Positions 57,808-64,000 of a stretch of 64,000 nucleotides of DNA are shown one piece after another (positions within the stretch are counted from its first letter, which is position 1; every line of letters begins with the position of its first letter). The DNA comes from an uncultured Muribaculaceae bacterium. GTDB taxonomy: Bacteria > Bacteroidota > Bacteroidia > Bacteroidales > Muribaculaceae. Under the pieces are notes generated by a model. That model had not been told where the DNA came from and made no database searches. It saw nothing but the letters and a program-made list of their open reading frames with translations. The stretch lies in contig CANRPJ010000002.1 in assembly GCA_947632485.1 (NCBI GenBank), forward strand, positions 1 to 64,000. Reading direction: 5' to 3'. The position numbers were made by a program, and so were the translations under genes.

Positions 57808-58404
57808 ATGAGAAAGGTAAACGAAATCTTCTACTCTCTGCAGGGAGAAGGCTATCACGCCGGAACGCCGGCCGTGTTCGTGCGCTTCTCAGGCTGCAAC
57901 CTCCGATGCCCTTTCTGCGACACCGACCATTCCCAGGGACGCCCGATGAGCGACTCCGAAATAATAGCGGAAGTATGCCGCTATCCCGCTGAATGGGTTA
58001 TCCTTACAGGCGGAGAGCCGGCCTTGGCCATAGATCCGCAGTTCATAAGGGAGCTGAAAGAGAGAAGCGGAAAGAAGGTTGCGATCGAGACCAACGGCAC
58101 CCTAACCGTGCCCGAAGAGATCGACTGGGTCACGGTCTCCCCAAAAACGGGAATCTCCGGAAGCGAAGCGCCGGTACACGTAGGGCGTGCCGATGAGATA
58201 AAGGTAGTCTACGTAGGCCAGGATCTTGAGCCCTACTTCCGGCTCCCCTGCCGCGATGCCGGCACGCTGATGTATCTGCAACCCTGCTATGTAGCTGATC
58301 CCGAAGCGCGCTCACTCAATCAGCAACTCGCGGTAGAGCGCGTGCTCGCCGACCCCCGCTGGACCCTCTCCGTCCAGATCCACCGCTTCCTGGAGATTAA
58401 ATGA
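57808..58404 (+). CDS. queE: 7-carboxy-7-deazaguanine synthase (radical SAM)
   Basis: IFYSLQGEGYHAGTPAVFVRFSGCNLRCPFCDTDHSQG; ILTGGEPAL. Confidence 0.95.
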   Translation: MRKVNEIFYSLQGEGYHAGTPAVFVRFSGCNLRCPFCDTDHSQGRPMSDSEIIAEVCRYPAEWVILTGGEPALAIDPQFIRELKERSGKKVAIETNGTLTVPEEIDWVTVSPKTGISGSEAPVHVGRADEIKVVYVGQDLEPYFRLPCRDAGTLMYLQPCYVADPEARSLNQQLAVERVLADPRWTLSVQIHRFLEIK

Positions 58405-59915
58405 CCCGAACCGATATGACCATTGACGACATTAAGGCTCTCATTGCTTCAGATGAGTCGCGCACTTTGGAGCTTAAAAAGAGTACAGGTGAGTTAAAAG
58501 ACGGTATGCACGCTGCGTGTGCGTTTCTCAATACCGAGGGCGGTTGGCTGATTTTCGGTGTTACTCCTAAGTCCCTGAAGATAATAGGGCAAGAGATTAC
58601 CGATAATACACGGCAGGAAATCGCTCAGGCACTTGCCGGACTTGATCCGGTTAGTGATGTTGAGGTAGAGTATATTGATATTCCAGATCGCCCAGGGAAT
58701 ACATTAATCGCTATGCACTTTGACGGCTGGGTATGGGGCAAGCGGCCACATACATTTCGCGGCTGTCCGTACTATAAAGTCGAGAGTACTACAAAGGTTA
58801 TGCCGCATGATATGTATGATGAACGCATTCGTGCGCATCAGCCTCAAGCATTTTCGTGGGAACAACAACTTGCCAATGGCGTAACTCTTGCAGATCTGAA
58901 TGAGAAACACATACGGGGGTGCATCCGCTTAGGTGTGGAAGGCGGTCGTATTCCGGCAAGTGCTATAACAGCACCGTTAGAAGAAACATTAGCAAAATGG
59001 AAACTACTTTCTAAAGGACAGCCAACAAATGGTGCCGTAATGCTTTTCTCAGACAATATTGAGGAATATCCGCAGTTTCAGTTGAAAATGGCTCGTTTTG
59101 AGGGCACAGACAAAAATGAGTTTATAGATAATCAACGAGTAGAGGGTAGTTTTTTTGATTTGCTTGATGCTGGTATGGCATTCTTTTTCAAGCATCTTAA
59201 CCTTAGTGGAAAGATTACGAATCATAGTCTGGGGCGTGAGGAACGTCTTGAAGTGCCTTATAAAGCTTTAAGAGAAGCTCTCATAAACAGTCTGTGTCAT
59301 CGTCAATGGGAAAAATATAATCTGACCAACAGTATTGCTATTTACGATGATCGCATAGAGATTGCCAATCCGGGAATCTTCCCTCCTCAGATTACACCAA
59401 TATCCATCAAAGACCCTCATGAGTCATATCCATATAATCTGAAGATTGCCGAAGCTCTCTATAAATCTACTTTTTTGGAGGGCTGGGGATCTGGAGCGAA
59501 ACGGATCATGGATGCTTGCCGTGAGCAAAGCTTAGAAGAACCGTCATGGAGATGGGACGGAGGCTTCATCATCGTCACCTTCAAACGGCCTTACAGAGAA
59601 GGTATAAAAGAAACAATAGAGGAACTACCGCTCAACCACCGCTCAACCACCGCTCAACCACCGCTCAACTTCAATCCAAGCACGGTTCAAGTTAAAAGAC
59701 TTATTCTCTCCATGAATGATGGATATATGACAATGAACGAAATTATGGCAAGTGTTGGACTTAAACACCGCACATCATTCCGGGAGAATTATTTTGTTCC
59801 TGCTTTGGCAGATGGTGCAATAGAACTCATGTATCCCGGCCAACCGAACCACCCAAAACAGCAATACCGGTTAACTGAAGCATCAAAAGAGTGGAAAATA
59901 AATAATTTACTCTAA
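58401..59915 (+). CDS. AlbA_2/Schlafen-like ATP-binding regulator with HATPase-like and C-terminal wHTH regions
   Basis: ESRTLELKKSTGELKDGMHAACAFLNTEGGWLIFGV; EVPYKALREALINSLCHRQWE; EGWGSGAKRIMDACREQ. ATGA overlap with queE. Confidence 0.85.
   Translation: MTRTDMTIDDIKALIASDESRTLELKKSTGELKDGMHAACAFLNTEGGWLIFGVTPKSLKIIGQEITDNTRQEIAQALAGLDPVSDVEVEYIDIPDRPGNTLIAMHFDGWVWGKRPHTFRGCPYYKVESTTKVMPHDMYDERIRAHQPQAFSWEQQLANGVTLADLNEKHIRGCIRLGVEGGRIPASAITAPLEETLAKWKLLSKGQPTNGAVMLFSDNIEEYPQFQLKMARFEGTDKNEFIDNQRVEGSFFDLLDAGMAFFFKHLNLSGKITNHSLGREERLEVPYKALREALINSLCHRQWEKYNLTNSIAIYDDRIEIANPGIFPPQITPISIKDPHESYPYNLKIAEALYKSTFLEGWGSGAKRIMDACREQSLEEPSWRWDGGFIIVTFKRPYREGIKETIEELPLNHRSTTAQPPLNFNPSTVQVKRLILSMNDGYMTMNEIMASVGLKHRTSFRENYFVPALADGAIELMYPGQPNHPKQQYRLTEASKEWKINNLL
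59627..59669 (+). repeat. 11-bp tandem repeat (accgctcaacc), about 3.9 copies, inside the AlbA_2 gene
   Basis: Read directly: accgctcaacc x3 followed by accgctcaac. Confidence 0.95.
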
Positions 59916-60019
59916 AGATACGGGCAACGTAGCGGGGCAACCTATATCAGAGTTTCCATTGAATATGTTTATATCGCAGAAGAACTACTGCTGAAAAGCT
60001 GCTGCCTAACGACAGGTCC

Positions 60020-60574
60020 CTTGACGGCCTTGACACGATTTGTCATCTTAATCTCTGTGTATCTGACACTTAACCCATATTTGTTGTCAAGGTGAGGGTA
60101 TAGATTCCCGAAACAGAATTGGTAGGGACGCGAATTTTCGCGTCCTCAGAGACAGGGCATAGGCGAGAAGGCGTGCGGGAGGCACGCCGCTATCCAGCAA
60201 CCCCCCGATGTAGCGCCACAGGCGCAAGTCGGGGGATAGCTGCGAGAGAGATCAGTTGAGTCGCGGAGCGATGATGCCATGCAGTTGCTGATTTTTGCTA
60301 TAACGGGTACCCTAAACCTCTGCCTCACAGCATCGTCGCTCCGCGACGCCTTTTGGACAGACGTGGGAAACACATAGCACGGACGCGAAAAATCGCGTCC
60401 CTACCAATCACACTTGATTAGTCAGCATTATTAATTCATTGGTAATCAGGAAACATCGCGAAGCGATGTCCATACCACGCCGGGGATAGGAGGCTTTACT
60501 GCCTTGACATTGACATGAGGATAAGTGAATAGTACTCAGGCTCCTAACCCTTAAAACGTGTCAAGGCTGTCAAG
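60020..60574. repeat. Nested inverted-repeat intergenic element (MITE-like), non-coding
   Basis: Outer arms cttgacggccttgacacg (60020-60037) and cgtgtcaaggctgtcaag (60557-60574), 17/18 inverted match. Inner arms attggtagggacgcga (60118-60133) and tcgcgtccctaccaat (60393-60408), 16/16. Confidence 0.75.
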
Positions 60575-60639
60575 CCGGCTTTCCGTATGCGCCCCTCTCC
60601 GACCCTACTATGGGTCGTGCTCGTGGGGGAAGTGAAAAA

Positions 60640-60660
60640 GGGTCGACACCACGTCGACCC
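60640..60660. other. Perfect hairpin gggtcgac-accac-gtcgaccc
   Basis: 8-bp stem, 5-nt loop, in the same intergenic region. Confidence 0.6.
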
Positions 60661-60883
60661 AGTTTCTTAAAACAACAATAACAACTTTTTCAGAACGCTT
60701 ATAGCAAAATATCTTAATCTCTTTTCCTAATGAACCCCGGGGCTCTCCCCGTTGGTTCGACTTATAAACGCGGGCACTCGCAAGAAGGTTCGCACCTCTT
60801 CCAAAAAAATTTTCTCCGGAAGGAGAATTTTCCGGCTACCATGCGTTATAGTGGAAACGAAACCCTATAACAAAACCGACACT

Positions 60884-61420
60884 ATGGAAATCACCAACCT
60901 TAGCCAGGCCCAGTATCCGGAGTTCCTGGCGCTCTATGAAGAGAGCTTCCCGGAGGCGCAGCGGCGTCCGTATCGCGGCGCTGAGGATTTCGCCCGGTTC
61001 GCCGCCGAGCACCATAAATTTCATGCCCTTGCAGCCTTTGATGAGGGTAAGTTCGTAGGATTTCTCAATTATTGGAGATTCAACGGATTTACCTATATCG
61101 AGCATCTTGCCGTGAAGCCGGAGAGCCGCGGCAAGGGTATCGGCACTGCCCTGGTGGAATATCTTATCAAAAATGTAAGCCAGAATCTTCTTCTGGAGGT
61201 CGAGCCGCCGCTCACCAATGAGGCGCGCAGCCGCATAGCTTTCTATCAGGGGCTCGGATTCACGCTCAACAATCATTTCATGTACACCCAGCCGCCTTAC
61301 ACGCGGTTTGGCGAGAACGTATCGATGCGCCTGATGACTCACGGCGATGTGACCGTGAATGATTACGGCGACCTCAAGGAGCTTCTGGCCGAGGTATATA
61401 ACACCGCCTTTACGGCCTGA
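60884..61420 (+). CDS. GNAT family N-acetyltransferase
   Basis: FTYIEHLAVKPESRGKGIGTALVEYLIKN; start ATG 60884. Confidence 0.88.
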   Translation: MEITNLSQAQYPEFLALYEESFPEAQRRPYRGAEDFARFAAEHHKFHALAAFDEGKFVGFLNYWRFNGFTYIEHLAVKPESRGKGIGTALVEYLIKNVSQNLLLEVEPPLTNEARSRIAFYQGLGFTLNNHFMYTQPPYTRFGENVSMRLMTHGDVTVNDYGDLKELLAEVYNTAFTA

Positions 61421-61439
61421 TCCACCCCTCGCTGCGACC

Positions 61440-62483
61440 TCACTGACCGGTGAGGTCGCGGTATATGTCGAGGGCTGCCTCTATCAGCTTCGGCTCAACG
61501 GGCTGCCACAGCGGCGCGCCGGGAGCGTCGAGGAGCACGAAGGAAATCTCGCCTGCCCGGAGATTCTTCTTGTCGTGGCTCATCAGGGCGAGCAGCTCGG
61601 GATAGTCTTTACATTCAAGCTTAAGGGCTCCGTAGTAGGGCATCAGCACCTCGCGGGCATAATCCTGCGCATAGGAGGCGGACATGGAGCGCAGCATGTG
61701 GCTCAGCAGAAGCGCCACCAGCATACCGTGGGCCACGGCGCAGCCGTGAGGCACGGGGTTGCCGCGTTTCAGCATAAGGCTCTCGAAGGCGTGGCCGGCA
61801 GTGTGCCCGAAATTCAGGATCCTTCGGCGCCCCTGCTCCGTGGGGTCTTCCGTCGTGACCTCCTCCTTGAAGGCGAGACAGCACCCTATCAGCTCTCCCA
61901 ACCCCTCGGGACGGCTCAGGTCGCGCTCCGGATCGAAACGCTTGAGAAGAGCCTCGGAGGCGATAAAGCCGGTCTTGAGCATCTCGGCATAGCCGCTCAG
62001 CAGCTCCGCGCGGGGGAGAGTGAGAAGATTTTCGGTGCGCACGAGCGTAACGGCGGGATTGGCAAAGGCGCCTACCTCATTCTTGAAACCCATGAAATCC
62101 ACTCCCGTCTTGCCTCCTATCGAAGCATCTACAGCCCCGAGCAATGATGTGGGGATATTAATGAAGCGGATTCCGCGCTTGAACACCGCTGCCGCAAACC
62201 CGCCGAGATCGGTCACCATACCTCCGCCGATATTCACTACGAGCGACCGGCGCGTGGCGCCGCTGCCGGTGATCACTTCAAGCACCGCGGCAAGCGACTC
62301 CAGATTCTTATTGGCCTCGCCTGCCTTCACTACCGCCACCGGAGCCTCGGCGAGCGAGGGCACCTGAGTATAGACCGGACCCAACAGAGGCCACACGTTG
62401 GAATCGGTCACAATTATCACCTTGTCGGGGTCAAGAGCCGCTATGGCAGGCTCTACGAGCGAGAGATCGCCTATCTGATACAT
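61440..62483 (-). CDS. aroB: 3-dehydroquinate synthase
   Basis: VVNIGGGMVTDLGGFAAAVFKRGIRFINIPTSLLGAVDASIGGKTGVDF; RRILNFGHTAGHAFE. Confidence 0.95.
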   Translation of the reverse strand: MYQIGDLSLVEPAIAALDPDKVIIVTDSNVWPLLGPVYTQVPSLAEAPVAVVKAGEANKNLESLAAVLEVITGSGATRRSLVVNIGGGMVTDLGGFAAAVFKRGIRFINIPTSLLGAVDASIGGKTGVDFMGFKNEVGAFANPAVTLVRTENLLTLPRAELLSGYAEMLKTGFIASEALLKRFDPERDLSRPEGLGELIGCCLAFKEEVTTEDPTEQGRRRILNFGHTAGHAFESLMLKRGNPVPHGCAVAHGMLVALLLSHMLRSMSASYAQDYAREVLMPYYGALKLECKDYPELLALMSHDKKNLRAGEISFVLLDAPGAPLWQPVEPKLIEAALDIYRDLTGQ

Positions 62484-62488
62484 TCTAC

Positions 62489-63178
62489 TCACAAATCAAG
62501 ATTCAATAATCCGGGGAGCGCTTCCGCAAAACCGGTCATACTCTCAAAAATCAGGTCGGCCCCCGCCTCCTCGAAGTCAGCGCGGGGAATCGGTCCGGTC
62601 ATCACCGCCACCGTGAAGCAGCCGGCTGCTTTGGCGGCCACTACTCCGAGAGGGGCATTTTCTACCACTATAGCCTCTGCCGCGCTCACCCCCGCCTTCT
62701 CCAGGCCGCGCAAATAAGGTTCAGGGTCGGGCTTACCATGGGTCACATCGAGAGCCGTGACGCGGTCAGAGGGCGCGAACACCCCCTCATAGTCCTCATC
62801 TATGCGACGCAGCAGAGAGCCTTGCGCCGAGCCCGTGACGAGCACACACCTCACTCCAGCCCCGCGCAGGGCGGCCGTCATGGCCTGCGCTCCCGGAATC
62901 ACCTCCGGCTCAGCCATCTCCTTGAAATAACCCGCTTTAATCCTGTAAAGCCTGTCGGCCTCCTCAGCAGAGGGCGCCTCGCCGCGCTCGCGCTTCCATA
63001 TCAGCTCAATGGTGGCAGGACCCGTCATGCCCTCATAGCGATAGAACTCTTCGCGGGTGCAGGGTATGCCCTGCCCGGCTACCATGCGCTGCCAGGCGAG
63101 GGTATGGAGCTTCATCGAATCAAACAGCACCCCGTCCATATCAATGAGGGCTGCCTTGAGGGGGTGTGGAAATCTCAT
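62489..63178 (-). CDS. HAD superfamily phosphatase (beta-phosphoglucomutase-like)
   Basis: AALIDMDGVLFDSMKLHTLAW, VLVTGSAQGSLL, GKPDPEPYLRGLEKAG, VENAPLGVVAAKAAG. Confidence 0.9.
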   Translation of the reverse strand: MRFPHPLKAALIDMDGVLFDSMKLHTLAWQRMVAGQGIPCTREEFYRYEGMTGPATIELIWKRERGEAPSAEEADRLYRIKAGYFKEMAEPEVIPGAQAMTAALRGAGVRCVLVTGSAQGSLLRRIDEDYEGVFAPSDRVTALDVTHGKPDPEPYLRGLEKAGVSAAEAIVVENAPLGVVAAKAAGCFTVAVMTGPIPRADFEEAGADLIFESMTGFAEALPGLLNLDL

Positions 63179-64000
63179 CTTCTTCCGGTTGTATCGGAGG
63201 GCTGGGGAGCGGCGGCTTCGGAAGCACTCCTTAAGAACTTGCGAAGATAATACTTTACTTCGTTAACTACGTTGATCCGGTCATTTTTTACGATGGAATT
63301 AAGCTGCATCGCCTTGTCGGGGTCGTAACGGTAGCCACCGAAGCGAAGTTTCGGCTTTCCGTAGGTACCCTCGATGTTGATTCCGAATTTGAACGGCACG
63401 GGGCTCTTCTCCACCCCTATATGGTAATAGAGATTGCCTGCGAAGTCGTTCATTCCGAGCATGTGGAGCCGATAGCGGTTGAACACGAAGAGGAAGGGAT
63501 CGAGCTGAAGCAGATTGTCGTGAACCTGAGCCTTCACCTTCACAGTAGGAATCTCGATATCCTTATCCGTGCGAATCAGGAGCATACGGGTGATATGGCG
63601 GATAAAGCGGCTCTGATGCACCTTAAGATCGGTGCCCTCGAGCCCTATGCGCGCCTGGAGCGTAGGGATATTGAGGTCCATAGTCGGAAACAGCCTGAAA
63701 TTCATATCGGCTTGAGCCGAGAGGAAGCCTGAGAGATTGGTCATCTGCGGCCACATCTTGGCCACCGTCTGGAATTTCTCGAAGAATCTCACCAGATCGA
63801 TACTCTCAAGCCAGAGCCCGAGATCCACCCCGTAGGCGAGCGGATTGGCAGTCTGCATCCTCACATTGAGCATGGCGCGCCCGAACGATGAGGAGATTCT
63901 CAGGCTATCGATCTCGGCAGCGCCGTCGCGGAGCCGGATGTGGGTGCCGAGGTCGTAGAGATGCAGATTAGTGTAGACGGTTCCGGCAGCCGTAAGGCGC
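63175..64000 (-). CDS. AsmA-like protein, C-terminal portion (gene continues beyond the window)
   Basis: Frame stays open to the window end upstream of the track's ATG (..LYDLGTHIRLRDGAAEIDSLRISSSFGRAM..); repetitive beta-rich AsmA-type sequence. Confidence 0.65.
   Translation of the reverse strand, partial: RLTAAGTVYTNLHLYDLGTHIRLRDGAAEIDSLRISSSFGRAMLNVRMQTANPLAYGVDLGLWLESIDLVRFFEKFQTVAKMWPQMTNLSGFLSAQADMNFRLFPTMDLNIPTLQARIGLEGTDLKVHQSRFIRHITRMLLIRTDKDIEIPTVKVKAQVHDNLLQLDPFLFVFNRYRLHMLGMNDFAGNLYYHIGVEKSPVPFKFGINIEGTYGKPKLRFGGYRYDPDKAMQLNSIVKNDRINVVNEVKYYLRKFLRSASEAAAPQPSDTTGRR

Noticed and set aside
59627-59669. Direct repeat interpreted as a CRISPR or mobile-element end
   Set aside because: Contiguous 11-bp units within an ORF with no spacers; better described as a coding tandem repeat.
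60000-60750. Possible CRISPR array in the repeat-rich intergenic region
   Set aside because: Repeats are inverted pairs and single hairpins, not regularly spaced direct repeats with unique spacers; no cas genes in the window.

Overview
64 kb chromosomal window that looks like a Bacteroidales genome: SusC/SusD pair, CAZyme-rich polysaccharide utilization locus (PUL), ECF-sigma/anti-sigma pair, and TTTG-N19/20-TAnnTTTG promoters. Muribaculaceae-like is my impression only. Left edge: mobilization genes (RHH protein, relaxase, membrane protein) followed by a HigBA-type toxin-antitoxin pair. Core: M24 peptidase, POT transporter, sufE, tRNA-Asp, aroQ, O-methyltransferase, rbfA, FtsX-like permease, metG. 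Next is one long collinear block, citD-citE-citF-citX-(citC::citG fusion)-acn-icd, with a consensus promoter in front and a strong terminator behind. Then an ECF sigma / short anti-sigma / STN-containing receptor module, a GH36 alpha-galactosidase and a small HExxH membrane protein. The best candidate for an under-described system is at 28.37-33.02 kb: an Lhr-like SF2 helicase divergent from a translationally coupled pair, a TerB-like protein and a BrxD/DUF2791-like P-loop ATPase. The PUL follows: a SusC gene lacking its plug region at a 9-bp tandem repeat, SusD, a lipoprotein, GH51, GH97, a three-catalytic-module GH51-GH43-GH43 protein, and GH31 on the opposite strand. Last come a carboxynorspermidine-dehydrogenase-like gene, a cluster of three FKBPs with a 58-aa lipoprotein absent from the ORF track, YitT, tRNA-Gln, queF-queC-queD-queE, an AlbA_2/Schlafen-like protein with an 11-bp tandem repeat in its coding sequence, a nested inverted-repeat (MITE-like) intergenic element, GNAT, aroB, a HAD phosphatase and an AsmA-like fragment. 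All family calls come from reading the translated sequence by eye. No database search was run.
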